IMG/VR virus record: IMGVR_UViG_3300010885_080705
Coordinates: 1-35,758 of that record
Source of the DNA: a virus
DNA: 35,758 nucleotides
Strand: one strand, 5' to 3'
This document shows, piece after piece, positions 8,517-16,243 of this stretch. The notes under the pieces are model-generated. The model worked only from the letters and a program-made list of their open reading frames with translations, did no database searches and had not been told where the DNA came from. The stretch's first letter is position 1. Every line of letters starts with the position of its first letter. Position numbers and translations under genes: made by a program.

Positions 8517-8546
8517 TTGACAAAGTGGTAAGGTAAGCCTTATCAT
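8517..8546 (+). promoter_or_regulatory. Promoter placed directly on the Cas4/RecB-like nuclease start codon
   Basis: TTGACA (8517-8522, perfect), an 18-base spacer and TATCAT (8541-8546, 5/6) leave six bases before the ATG at 8553. The predicted transcript would start at the ATG itself. No SD lies at normal spacing. Confidence 0.6.
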
Positions 8547-8552
8547 GAGCGT

Positions 8553-9455
8553 ATGTCAGTCGAATTACCCAAAAAGAAAGTATTACCTATTCTTTACTTT
8601 GAACAACAAGGCGAATCTATTGAAGATTTTAACTTGAAAAAAGTATTTGAAGGTAATGTTTCAACACTACCAATTGAGAAAAAGAAAAACTATATTTCTT
8701 TTTCTGAACTTTTAACTTGGTATGAATGCAAATTCAAACACAAGCTAAAATACATTCATCAAATTGCACTTGATGGACCAAATGAAAATACTGAGTTTGG
8801 TCAAGTTTTACATGATATTCTTGAGAACTATATCAAGACAAAAGAAATGCCTGATTTTGAAGCACAAAAACAAGTATTAACAGAAATGTTTTCTAAACTA
8901 AAGAATGCCGCTGATCTTGAAAAAGAAAAAGAGTTGTGGCATGAAACGTTGAAACCGATAATGGATCAAATTCCTGATTTCATGAAAAATACATTTGGAG
9001 ATTGGGAGTTTGTTGCCGCCGAATATGAATTGTTTGAACCTATTATTGGAGAAGATGGATACTTCTTTAAAGGTTACGTTGATGCAATTTTTAAATCAGG
9101 CGATCATTACTGGATTTGCGATTGGAAGTCTAGTAAAGATTTTTGGGATTCATCTAAATCAAAAGATCCTAAAAAATATATGCAACTTGTACTATACAAG
9201 CACTTTTATGCTGTAAAAAATAATATTCCTCTTGATAAAATCAAATGCGGATTTGTTGTACTACGAAGAAAGGTTACAAAAAACAATCAAAACAGAATTT
9301 CATTCATTCCAATTGAAATTGATGAGGTTAAGCTTAAGGAAGCAGAAAAACTAATCCATAGGTTTTTCTTAAACATTAAAAAACACTTCTATACAAAAGA
9401 CAGAGAAAGCTGCCGATTTTGTGTATACTATAACACAACTCATTGCAAAGGTTAA
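8553..9455 (+). CDS. PD-(D/E)XK nuclease, Cas4/RecB-like with probable Fe-S cluster
   Basis: The 300-aa protein has the Cas4/AddB-type exonuclease layout: SFSELLTWYECKFKHKLKY (about 49-67) with a lone Cys59, and FGQVLHDILENYI (82-94) with His87. FFKGYVDAIF (171-180) gives Asp177 and ICDWKSSK (188-195) gives Asp190-x-Lys192, followed by a Gln in YMQLVLYKHF. Three more cysteines close the protein (CRFC about 287-290, then a Cys two residues before the last). One N-terminal plus three C-terminal cysteines is the known 4Fe-4S arrangement of this group. It probably processes DNA ends during recombination or replication, or degrades host DNA. No CRISPR array or other cas gene is present, so an adaptation role is not supported. 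The downstream GT gene starts two bases after its stop. Confidence 0.82.
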   Translation: MSVELPKKKVLPILYFEQQGESIEDFNLKKVFEGNVSTLPIEKKKNYISFSELLTWYECKFKHKLKYIHQIALDGPNENTEFGQVLHDILENYIKTKEMPDFEAQKQVLTEMFSKLKNAADLEKEKELWHETLKPIMDQIPDFMKNTFGDWEFVAAEYELFEPIIGEDGYFFKGYVDAIFKSGDHYWICDWKSSKDFWDSSKSKDPKKYMQLVLYKHFYAVKNNIPLDKIKCGFVVLRRKVTKNNQNRISFIPIEIDEVKLKEAEKLIHRFFLNIKKHFYTKDRESCRFCVYYNTTHCKG

Positions 9456-9457
9456 TC

Positions 9458-10474
9458 ATGACTAAATCTAGTGCATATGCAACAACTAAAGATGTTATAA
9501 ATGGAAAATATCCTGTTAAGGAATGTTTAAATTCTGTTTCTAATATTGTTGATGAAGTTATTGTATTTGATACATCAAGAAAAAACGATGGCACAAGAGA
9601 AATGTTAAAAGCATTATCAAGTGCAAATAAAAAAATTAAAATCTATACTGATGATAGTATTCCTTGGGATGCTCCAAATCATGGAATTTATGATGGTATT
9701 TGCAAGACAAAAGCAAGGCTACTTTGTTCTGGAGATGTTTTATTTCAAGTTGATGTAGATGAAGTGATCCATGAAAAGGATTATGTTAAATGGCAAAATA
9801 CTATCGCAGAGTTTGCGGATTCACCAGCCGACATATTGGCATTTCCTGTTGTTGAATTTTGGGGGGCAAACAAAATCAGAATTGATATTGGGCCAATAAA
9901 AGAACGGCTAACAAAAAACAAGACAAGGATTATCCACGGTATTCCTGGGGCATTGCGCTATCAAAAAGACGGATTAATGTATGCAAAACCAGGAACAGAT
10001 GGATGTAATCTTATTAGTCCTCAATCACTTCAACCGCTACCAATGCATGTTGTAAACGTTGATTTTATGTCTACTCTAAGACAACAAGCACTATGGAATG
10101 AAGACGCAAACGAAACTTATAGTTCTTGGTTTCTTAAAAATATAATAAACCATTCAACAATTCCATCAATTTATCACTATTCTTGGTTTTCTATCAAGCG
10201 TAAACTCGAAACATATAGAAGTTTTTGGAGTAAATCTTGGGCGGCATTATATGGGGACGACCCAACATACAACAATCCTATGTTCCCAGGATTAAAAAAT
10301 GAAGATGTAACCGATGAAATGATAAATCAATACTCTTCTAAAATTGAAAATCTTACTGCTGGATGGATATTTCATAAACCTTGGGACGGAACAATTGTAT
10401 ATGGTATCGATATTACATCTGTTTCAGAAGTTCATCCAACAATTATGAACCAATGGGTAGCAGACAACAAATGA
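9458..10474 (+). CDS. GT-A (family 2-like) glycosyltransferase
   Basis: This 338-aa protein has a GT-A nucleotide-sugar domain. It reads KECLNSVSNIVDEVIVFDTSRKNDGT (22-46) as the N-terminal beta-alpha-beta with an acidic residue for the nucleotide. LFQVDVDEVI (95-104) contains the metal-binding DxD. The C-terminal ~150 residues are rich in Trp and Tyr and are not recognised. The start is the ATG at 9458 behind AAAGG; an ATG at 9443 in the same frame lies inside the previous gene and is unlikely. It overlaps the next GT gene by ATGA, implying translational coupling, so the two may act on the same acceptor in sequence. Substrate unknown. Confidence 0.75.
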   Translation: MTKSSAYATTKDVINGKYPVKECLNSVSNIVDEVIVFDTSRKNDGTREMLKALSSANKKIKIYTDDSIPWDAPNHGIYDGICKTKARLLCSGDVLFQVDVDEVIHEKDYVKWQNTIAEFADSPADILAFPVVEFWGANKIRIDIGPIKERLTKNKTRIIHGIPGALRYQKDGLMYAKPGTDGCNLISPQSLQPLPMHVVNVDFMSTLRQQALWNEDANETYSSWFLKNIINHSTIPSIYHYSWFSIKRKLETYRSFWSKSWAALYGDDPTYNNPMFPGLKNEDVTDEMINQYSSKIENLTAGWIFHKPWDGTIVYGIDITSVSEVHPTIMNQWVADNK

Positions 10475-11208
10475 CAAAAACTGCTGTGATCATTCCAATA
10501 TATAACGAAGAAAAGTATATTGAAGAATCTATTACTTCTGTTTTAGAACAAAAAACCAAACATAATTTTGATGTGTTTTGCATCTTTAATAACTCAACAG
10601 ATAATTCTAAATCAATAATTGAAACAGTTAAAACTACTCATCATAATGGTCAAAATTTAAAAATCTTTGAACAAAATATCTATAAAGGCACAACGCCAAC
10701 TAGAAATTATGGTTTATTACAAGTTGATGACAGTTACAAATATATTGCCAATCAAGATGCAGATGATGTGTGGATAGATAAACTAAAGTTAGAAAAACAA
10801 ATTAATTTTCTTGAGCAAAATCAAGATATTGCAATCCTTGGTGGTCAGTATATTGGCAGAAATAAAAATGGAGAACGAGATAAGTATTTTTCATTACAAA
10901 AAAGACCATTAGATTTTGATGATTGTTTAGATTCCATTATTAATGGCATTAATCCAATTGGCAATGCTTCAGCAGTTTATAGAAGGTCTATAATTTATAA
11001 AATTGGAATGTATGAGGATTTACTACCTCTAACTGAGGACATGTGGTTTTGGTACAAAGCAATTTTAGCAGGATTCAAGATTTGTAATCTTGATGATGAG
11101 TTGGTACTTTACAACGTCAGCAGCAATCCCAATTATTCACCTGCCTACCCTATGTTCTTAAAAGAAGTGTTTGGGCACCTGATTAGGTTTAAAAATCAAA
11201 AAAGATAA
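10471..11208 (+). CDS. Second GT-A glycosyltransferase (family 2)
   Basis: A 245-aa family 2 enzyme with a classical start: TAVIIPIYNEEKYIEESI (4-21), then FCIFNNSTDNS (36-46), TPTRNYGL (75-82) and YIANQDADDVW (91-101) with the DxD metal motif. A later EDMWFWYKA segment supplies the probable catalytic acid (ED). It starts at the ATGA overlap with the previous glycosyltransferase. An in-frame start at 10381 would lie wholly within the upstream gene and has no family similarity. The pair probably builds a short glycan on the virion, on DNA or on the host surface; nothing in the sequence decides which. Confidence 0.85.
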   Translation: MTKTAVIIPIYNEEKYIEESITSVLEQKTKHNFDVFCIFNNSTDNSKSIIETVKTTHHNGQNLKIFEQNIYKGTTPTRNYGLLQVDDSYKYIANQDADDVWIDKLKLEKQINFLEQNQDIAILGGQYIGRNKNGERDKYFSLQKRPLDFDDCLDSIINGINPIGNASAVYRRSIIYKIGMYEDLLPLTEDMWFWYKAILAGFKICNLDDELVLYNVSSNPNYSPAYPMFLKEVFGHLIRFKNQKR

Positions 11209-11209
11209 T

Positions 11210-12241
11210 ATGTCAGAATTTCTTGAACTTCTCCGCACAGAACAATCTCAGAAGTTAAACAATATTCTTGCTCAAATGAATCTTGATTCAGAAGAGGAAC
11301 AAGAAAACTTAATTTTTAATTCTAAATTCTATAAATCTATTGTAATTGATCAGCCCACTTTTGATAAAACATTCTTATATTATGAAGAAATGTACAAGCC
11401 TTCTAACTATATTTTGGAATCACTTGTATCTTGTGATAGTTTTGTTGATATCGATGCAACAGAAAATATAATCCAAAATTATCGTCAAGTTAATGACAAC
11501 AGGAATCTTCATATTGCCGAAACTTTTTTGCCGCCAACAAATACTGTTGTTTATGGCAGAACCAGTTCTATTACTGGCAGACAAAAAATTATCTCTGGTC
11601 CACAAATCTTGATGCTTAAAAAAGAAGACCGCAGAAAGATTTTTGCTGGTAATAACCTTTACATGATGGATTTTTCTGCTTTGGAACCATCTATTCTTTT
11701 TCAACTTTGTGGGCAATCACAACTGGATTATCATGATCTTTACTCATCAATTAAAGACTATCTTGGACTAAGACACATTGATCGATCTGAAATCAAAAAT
11801 ACAGTTTTGAGATTAATTTACGGTTCTTCTATCGAACACTCAAATAGTCTTCATCAAGTTGAAGCTGTTGAACTAAACAGATTTCTTAGTTCACTTGGTA
11901 TTAATGAATTAAAACAACAGCTAAGGTCTGATCTTTACAATGATGGTTGCCTGTATAACCTATACGGCAAACCAATCATAACCAAACAACAGGCTCTTGA
12001 CTCTACATTTCAAGAGTATATGTTGATCAACTACTACATTCAATCAACAGCGGCAGATCTCGCTCTGCTGCTATTCTCCCAGCATTACAAACAAAATCGA
12101 AGTAAAATTCGACCACTATTTGTTATTCATGATGCGTTACTTTTTGCATCATCCGAACCCATAAAACCAGGGTCTATAAAGTCTTTTTTTGCTGGAAAAA
12201 TACAGGTATTTTCAAAGACAGAAAAAGCAAGTACGGCATAA
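11210..12241 (+). CDS. Minimal DNA polymerase I-like (family A) polymerase domain
   Basis: Only 343 aa, yet all polymerase motifs are present. YGRTSSITGR (115-124) matches the TGRLSS strand. LYMMDFSALEPS (150-161) is motif A with Asp154. DRSEIKNTVLRLIYGSS (191-207) is the O-helix motif B with Arg192, Lys196 and Tyr204. YIQSTAADLA (276-285) matches the IQGTAAD segment, and FVIHDALLF (304-312) is motif C with His307-Asp308. The 3'-5' exonuclease and most of the thumb are absent, compared with over 550 aa in Klenow-type enzymes, and the usual motif B aromatic is Leu200. It may be a repair or accessory polymerase, because a DnaE-type polymerase is also encoded here. It begins one base after the previous stop and lacks a clear SD. 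Confidence 0.8.
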   Translation: MSEFLELLRTEQSQKLNNILAQMNLDSEEEQENLIFNSKFYKSIVIDQPTFDKTFLYYEEMYKPSNYILESLVSCDSFVDIDATENIIQNYRQVNDNRNLHIAETFLPPTNTVVYGRTSSITGRQKIISGPQILMLKKEDRRKIFAGNNLYMMDFSALEPSILFQLCGQSQLDYHDLYSSIKDYLGLRHIDRSEIKNTVLRLIYGSSIEHSNSLHQVEAVELNRFLSSLGINELKQQLRSDLYNDGCLYNLYGKPIITKQQALDSTFQEYMLINYYIQSTAADLALLLFSQHYKQNRSKIRPLFVIHDALLFASSEPIKPGSIKSFFAGKIQVFSKTEKASTA

Positions 12242-12244
12242 AAT

Positions 12245-12274
12245 TTGACAAAAATTGTGCTGTGGCACTATAAT
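12245..12274 (+). promoter_or_regulatory. Consensus sigma70 promoter for the SSB gene
   Basis: TTGACA (12245-12250), an 18-base spacer and TATAAT (12269-12274) are perfect matches in both boxes, three bases after the polymerase stop codon. Transcription should start near 12280, leaving a leader of about 105 bases. It is the strongest promoter seen in the window. Confidence 0.8.
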
Positions 12275-12277
12275 TAT

Positions 12278-12353
12278 GGTCATCAACTCCCTAAAACTAA
12301 TCTCAAACACTGTCAATCTATTACACTATTGATGACCCAAAAATCCGAGATTA
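12278..12353 (+). promoter_or_regulatory. Pseudoknot-like fold in the SSB mRNA leader (candidate autoregulatory element)
   Basis: GGTCATCAA (12278-12286) pairs perfectly with TTGATGACC (12329-12337). Inside its loop, TAATCTC (12298-12304) pairs with GAGATTA (12347-12353) downstream of the first stem. Crossing stems are the definition of a pseudoknot. About 32 A-rich, apparently unstructured bases follow up to the SSB ATG. In T4, gene 32 mRNA has a leader pseudoknot followed by an unstructured tract where gp32 binds cooperatively and represses its own translation. The resemblance in layout is direct; the mechanism here is inferred. The first bases of the stem lie very close to the predicted start site. 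Confidence 0.5.
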
Positions 12354-12385
12354 ACATAAAGGACGTAACAACTAAGGAAAAAACA

Positions 12386-13258
12386 ATGGCACAACCAAAA
12401 TATCTATCTGCAATCAAAAAAGCTCTAGAACCAAAAGTACCAGGCGCAAAAAAAGATTTTACTCCAGCTTATAAAACATGGAAACCAGAAATTGGTAAAA
12501 AATATAATATTCGCTTTATTCAAGCAATTGACAACGGTAGCGATGAACCTTTCTACGAAATTCTGTTTTACCGCAACATCGATCCAAACAAACGTTTTGT
12601 AGCTCCATATCAATATGATATGCCTGATCCAATCAAACAAGAGTTTGATGAAATTCGCCGTGACAACTGGAATACAGCTAAACTTCTTAAGGCCCGTGAG
12701 TCTTACTTTGGTATTCTAATTGAACGAGGCAAAGAAGAAGAAGGACCACAAGTATTCGAATTTAACAAAAAGGTTCGTGATCAAATTTATGCTCAGCTTC
12801 AATCAGAAGATTATGAAGATTCAGACATTTTTGACATTGAAAACGGACATGACTTTCAGGTTTCAGTAATGCCTGAAACTGATGGATCAGGTAAACCAAA
12901 ACTTTGGAATGGCAAACAAGTTCGTCAATATACATTTACACTTCGTAATAAACCAAGCGCATTGCTACCAGCAGAAGATGCCAGACAAGAATTTATGGAT
13001 TCTTGTCCAAAACTTGGTGAAATCTTTAAAAACTGGATTAAAGATGGTGCATCACTAAAAACTGAACTAGAAAACTTCTATGCCCGTCTTGAAGACGGCT
13101 CTCTATCTGGCGAGTCAGCTTCTGCCGCTGATACTAGTGGAGTATCAATTGAAGATGATGAAGCTAAAGAAGCTAAGTTTTCCGCTGCTCCACCATCCTC
13201 AACCAGCGATGCGCTTGCTAAACTACAAGCACTAAAAGCTAAAGCTCGTATGGCATAA
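12386..13258 (+). CDS. Single-stranded DNA-binding protein (T4 gp32-like)
   Basis: This 290-aa protein has the organisation of T4-type SSBs: a basic N-terminus (QPKYLSAIKKAL), a central OB-fold-like region (about 35-210, including KKYNIRFIQ, ESYFGILIERG and QVFEFNKKVRDQIY), and an acidic Ser/Ala/Asp/Glu-rich C-terminal tail (about 235-275). It ends in a short Ala/Lys/Leu stretch. The Cys/His zinc site of T4 gp32 is not visible. It lies directly before RecA and near the helicase and exonuclease, as expected for a replication protein. The ATG at 12386 has AAGGAAAA in front; the open frame extending to 12245 is leader sequence. Its own strong promoter, structured leader and downstream terminator make it a separately controlled unit. 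Naming relies on pattern and context. Confidence 0.75.
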   Translation: MAQPKYLSAIKKALEPKVPGAKKDFTPAYKTWKPEIGKKYNIRFIQAIDNGSDEPFYEILFYRNIDPNKRFVAPYQYDMPDPIKQEFDEIRRDNWNTAKLLKARESYFGILIERGKEEEGPQVFEFNKKVRDQIYAQLQSEDYEDSDIFDIENGHDFQVSVMPETDGSGKPKLWNGKQVRQYTFTLRNKPSALLPAEDARQEFMDSCPKLGEIFKNWIKDGASLKTELENFYARLEDGSLSGESASAADTSGVSIEDDEAKEAKFSAAPPSSTSDALAKLQALKAKARMA

Positions 13259-13260
13259 CT

Positions 13261-13276
13261 CTCTAACAAATTAGAG
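13261..13276. repeat. Small stem-loop after the SSB stop codon
   Basis: CTCTAA, four loop bases and TTAGAG form a 6-bp stem two bases after the stop, followed shortly by the strong terminator. It may protect the mRNA 3' end. Confidence 0.45.
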
Positions 13277-13289
13277 ACTTAATATTAGG

Positions 13290-13322
13290 ATGCCGCCAAA
13301 AAAACTTGGCGGCATTTTTTTT
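13290..13322 (+). terminator. Rho-independent terminator of the SSB gene
   Basis: ATGCCGCCAA, a six-base loop and TTGGCGGCAT form a perfect 10-bp GC-rich stem followed by a run of eight T. It is the clearest intrinsic terminator in the window and isolates SSB transcription from recA. Confidence 0.92.
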
Positions 13323-13327
13323 GACTA

Positions 13328-13356
13328 TTGAACTAAAATTACTCAAGAACAATAAT
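13328..13356 (+). promoter_or_regulatory. Candidate promoter for the recA-like gene
   Basis: TTGAAC (13328-13333), 17 bases and AATAAT (13351-13356) lie between the SSB terminator and the recA ATG at 13370. A new promoter is needed after such a strong terminator, but the -10 overlaps the AAAGG RBS region, so the exact placing is uncertain. Confidence 0.35.
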
Positions 13357-13369
13357 AAAGGTTGTACAA

Positions 13370-14614
13370 ATGGCAAACATAAAAAAAGTAAAAGCAGATC
13401 TACCATTAGCCCAAGTAGAAAAACCCAAAGACAACAGCGTAAGACGTAATTTAATTGCAAATATTACAAAAGATATCAACAAGTCAAAAGGAGAGAAAGT
13501 TGCCTTTAATCTTATTGAAGATAAAGATGCTCCAACAAATGTATCAGACTGGATTAGTACTACTAGCATTAAGCTAGATTATATTATCGCAAATAGAAGA
13601 CCAGGAGGAATTCCTGGCGGCAGAATTATTGAAATTTTTGGCGAACCATCATCAGGTAAATCTACCCTTGCACAAACCATCTGTGCTCAACACCAAAAAA
13701 ATGGTGGGATTGCAGTTTATATCGATTCAGAAAATGCTACCTCATTAGAAAACCTAGCTTTACTAGGTGTTAATGTAGAAGAACTAATCTTTGTTCAAGA
13801 ACAGTGTATTGAAGATACATTCCAATTAATTGAGCAGATTATTACATCTGTTAAAAATCAAATGAATGATGTTCCAATCCTAATTGTATGGGATTCTGTT
13901 GCCGCATCTGTTTCAAGGACAGAATTAGAAGCAACATACGAACAACAGCAAATTGGTATTAAAGCAAGAGCTCTTAGTAAAGGAATTATGAAAGTAAACC
14001 AAATCTTAAAAGATAAGGGTGTTACTTTGATTTTGCTAAATCAAACGAGACAAAAAATTGGTGTGATTGGGTCCGATCCAACCACAACTCCTGGGGGTAT
14101 GGCGATTCCATTTGCCGCATCAGTTAGGCTGCGAGTTTATACTCCTTCTAAAATCAAAGAACTTGTTGACAAGCAAGAAGTAATCAAAGGTATTGAAATA
14201 AGAGTTGGTGCAGTAAAAAACAAGGTTGCAAGACCTTACCGTCAAACAACCATTCAAATTCTCTATGGAAAAGGAGTAACCGATTCAGAGCTTCTGTTTG
14301 ATGATTTGCGTGTATTTTGTGAATCATCTACCTATAAAGAAAAACGGGCTAAATATGCCTATAAAGATGGTATCGTAGCTAATATACATGGATCTGGTGG
14401 TTGGAAACATATTCAACTTCTTGATAGTAACACTGGAGAAATTGTTAAAGAACAAAACTTTAGAAAAGATGAGTTCGAAAGCAAGATTCTAAATAATCCT
14501 GAATATAAAGAGTATATTTTGGCTTTATGTGATGGGTGTTTTATCCTTAATGCTGTTGAAAAGGATGAAGTAACAAAAATCTCTGGCGAAGTTGACGAAA
14601 ATGCACTTACATAA
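13370..14614 (+). CDS. RecA/UvsX-like recombinase
   Basis: A 414-aa RecA-fold ATPase. Walker A is GEPSSGKST (91-99), preceded by GGIPGGRIIEIF. The stretch AVYIDSENATS carries the conserved DxE-type segment, and Walker B is in ILIVWDSVAA. GSDPTTTPGGMAIPF covers loop L2, with LNQTRQKIG before it. It would catalyse strand exchange in recombination-dependent replication and repair with the SSB encoded just upstream. The C-terminal ~130 residues, including YKEKRAKYAYKDG and an acidic end, are typical of longer phage versions. An AAAGG RBS lies before the ATG. Confidence 0.92.
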   Translation: MANIKKVKADLPLAQVEKPKDNSVRRNLIANITKDINKSKGEKVAFNLIEDKDAPTNVSDWISTTSIKLDYIIANRRPGGIPGGRIIEIFGEPSSGKSTLAQTICAQHQKNGGIAVYIDSENATSLENLALLGVNVEELIFVQEQCIEDTFQLIEQIITSVKNQMNDVPILIVWDSVAASVSRTELEATYEQQQIGIKARALSKGIMKVNQILKDKGVTLILLNQTRQKIGVIGSDPTTTPGGMAIPFAASVRLRVYTPSKIKELVDKQEVIKGIEIRVGAVKNKVARPYRQTTIQILYGKGVTDSELLFDDLRVFCESSTYKEKRAKYAYKDGIVANIHGSGGWKHIQLLDSNTGEIVKEQNFRKDEFESKILNNPEYKEYILALCDGCFILNAVEKDEVTKISGEVDENALT

Positions 14615-14661
14615 GGTTTCTTGACATAGGTTGGTGGGGCGAAGTCGGAAACTAATGTGAC

Positions 14662-14690
14662 TTGCATCTTGGAGTAGGCAGTCTTATACT
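14662..14690 (+). promoter_or_regulatory. Promoter almost on the dUTPase start codon
   Basis: TTGCAT (14662-14667), 17 bases and TATACT (14685-14690) end nine bases before the ATG at 14700. The predicted leader is zero to three bases, and no SD is present within 20 bases. Confidence 0.5.
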
Positions 14691-14699
14691 ATCTTCAAG

Positions 14700-15188
14700 A
14701 TGGACACTATCCTATTTAAAAAACTAAATACTAATGCACAGTTGCCAACCAGAGCTCATGCTGGGGATACAGGATTTGATCTTTATTCTGACGCAGATCA
14801 AATTTTAGAACCAGGTGAAACCAAATTAATTACAACAGGATTGCAACTTGCTGATTTTGTAACCGTAGTTACGACAGGCTTAAAAGTACCAAATTACACT
14901 ACTTATGAAGCCAATTCAATTTTCATGAAGATTGAGGGTCGATCTGGTCTGGCGTGCAATGGCATTTTTCCAATTGGAGGCATCATTGATTCTAGTTATC
15001 GAGGAGAAATTAAATGCATTATGCACAATAGTAGTAAGATAACGCATACTTTTAGGCAAGGTGACAGAATTGCACAAGTGGTTTTTTATCAGGTTGTAAA
15101 CCAACCACATCAAATTATCGTAGCTGAAACCGATACTGTTGTTGAAACTCAACGTGCTGATGGAGGTTTCGGTAGTTCAGGTAGGTAA
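14700..15188 (+). CDS. dut: dUTP diphosphatase (trimeric dUTPase)
   Basis: The 162-aa protein shows all five dUTPase motifs in order: AGDTGFDLYS (motif 1), GRSGLA (motif 2), GGIIDSSYRGEIKCIMHN (motif 3 with the catalytic Asp and conserved Tyr), GDRIAQVVF (motif 4) and the C-terminal RADGGFGSSGR (motif 5). It hydrolyses dUTP to dUMP, which keeps uracil out of DNA and feeds the thymidylate synthase encoded at 31645. A ~20-residue insertion (about 51-72) between motifs 1 and 2 is unusual. The next gene follows after five bases. Confidence 0.95.
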   Translation: MDTILFKKLNTNAQLPTRAHAGDTGFDLYSDADQILEPGETKLITTGLQLADFVTVVTTGLKVPNYTTYEANSIFMKIEGRSGLACNGIFPIGGIIDSSYRGEIKCIMHNSSKITHTFRQGDRIAQVVFYQVVNQPHQIIVAETDTVVETQRADGGFGSSGR

Positions 15189-15193
15189 TATAA

Positions 15194-16177
15194 ATGACTG
15201 TTTTAATTGTAGATGGTTTTAATAATTTTATAAGAAATTTTGCCGCCAATCAATCTGTAACTGCTACTGGTGATCTAGTGGGTGGTGTTGTTGGATTTAT
15301 TAATACGCTTAGATGGTCTTATAAGGTCATTCAACCTAAAGAGATTGTGATTGTATGGGAACAAGGTGGAGGGTCTTCTAGAAGGCGTTCTATTGATTCT
15401 GGATATAAATCTAATAGCGGCAAACAAAACGAGATCAAAGACTTTAATCAATTTAGAAATGACGGCAGACCAAACCCTTTTTTTGATGATAACAACAAGC
15501 CTAAACAACTAAGTCTTTTATTGTCATTACTTGAGTGTTTGCCTGTATACCAAATTTATGTTGAAAACACTGAATGCGATGATATCATTGCATATTTGGT
15601 TACGTCAAAACTAAAAGCGGACACAAGAAAAAAAGTAATTCTTTCTGGTGATAAAGATTTTTATCAACTGCTAACAGATCCACTTGTTCAAATTTATGAC
15701 CCACTTAAAAAGCAATATATTGATGCGGAATATGTAAAAGAAAAGTTTGGAGTTCTCCCAGAAAATGTTTGTTTGTTAAGGACAATGCTAGGAGATGATT
15801 CTGATACTATTTCTGGAATAAATGGTCTTGGAGAAAAGACGGCAATAAAATTATTTCCTGAACTTCTACAAGAAGAAAAAGATGTTGCTTGGCTTAGAAA
15901 TCAAACTGGTAAGATTTTCTCTGAAGCAAAAAAGCCAGCTAAAGCATTAATTCAATTGCATGAAAACTTTAATACTATTGAAAAAAATTGGAAGCTGATG
16001 TATCTTTCGTCAGCAGCACTTTCTGCTTCTCAGATACAAGAAGTTGATTCTCAGTTAGAAAGCAGAAATAATGTTCTTAGAAGGATGGAGTTTGTAAAAA
16101 TTTTGCACCAAGCAAAAATGCAACAAACGCAAGAGTGGGATTTTTTCCTAACAGAATTAAAAAAATTAGTGCATTGA
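15194..16177 (+). CDS. 5'-3' exonuclease / flap endonuclease (PIN-like, RNase H-type)
   Basis: A 327-aa protein with FEN-family motifs: TVLIVDGFNNFIRNF (2-16) with the first catalytic Asp, ENTECDDIIAYL (about 121-132), ILSGDKDFYQLL (about 146-157) with paired Asp residues, and LGDDSDTISGINGLGEKTA (about 196-214), the helix-three-turn-helix DNA-binding site. This matches T4 RNase H and the Pol I 5' nuclease domain, and the protein should remove RNA primers from lagging strands. The family A polymerase at 11210 lacks a 5' nuclease, so this may be its functional partner. AGGTAGG precedes the ATG. Confidence 0.9.
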   Translation: MTVLIVDGFNNFIRNFAANQSVTATGDLVGGVVGFINTLRWSYKVIQPKEIVIVWEQGGGSSRRRSIDSGYKSNSGKQNEIKDFNQFRNDGRPNPFFDDNNKPKQLSLLLSLLECLPVYQIYVENTECDDIIAYLVTSKLKADTRKKVILSGDKDFYQLLTDPLVQIYDPLKKQYIDAEYVKEKFGVLPENVCLLRTMLGDDSDTISGINGLGEKTAIKLFPELLQEEKDVAWLRNQTGKIFSEAKKPAKALIQLHENFNTIEKNWKLMYLSSAALSASQIQEVDSQLESRNNVLRRMEFVKILHQAKMQQTQEWDFFLTELKKLVH

Positions 16178-16243
16178 GAAAATTTAAAACAGACCTACTC
16201 TTTATGTTATACCAGAGCAAGGTACTACACATAAACTCTCAAT

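Noticed and set aside
11210-12241. The short polymerase as a T7-type RNA polymerase (motif B R-x3-K...YGS is similar)
   Set aside because: The YIQSTAADLA segment, the TGR-type strand and the DFSALEPS motif fit family A DNA polymerase better.
14621-14626. A perfect TTGACA between recA and dUTPase as the dUTPase -35
   Set aside because: No -10 lies 15-19 bases downstream; the TTGCAT-N17-TATACT pair at 14662-14690 is better.
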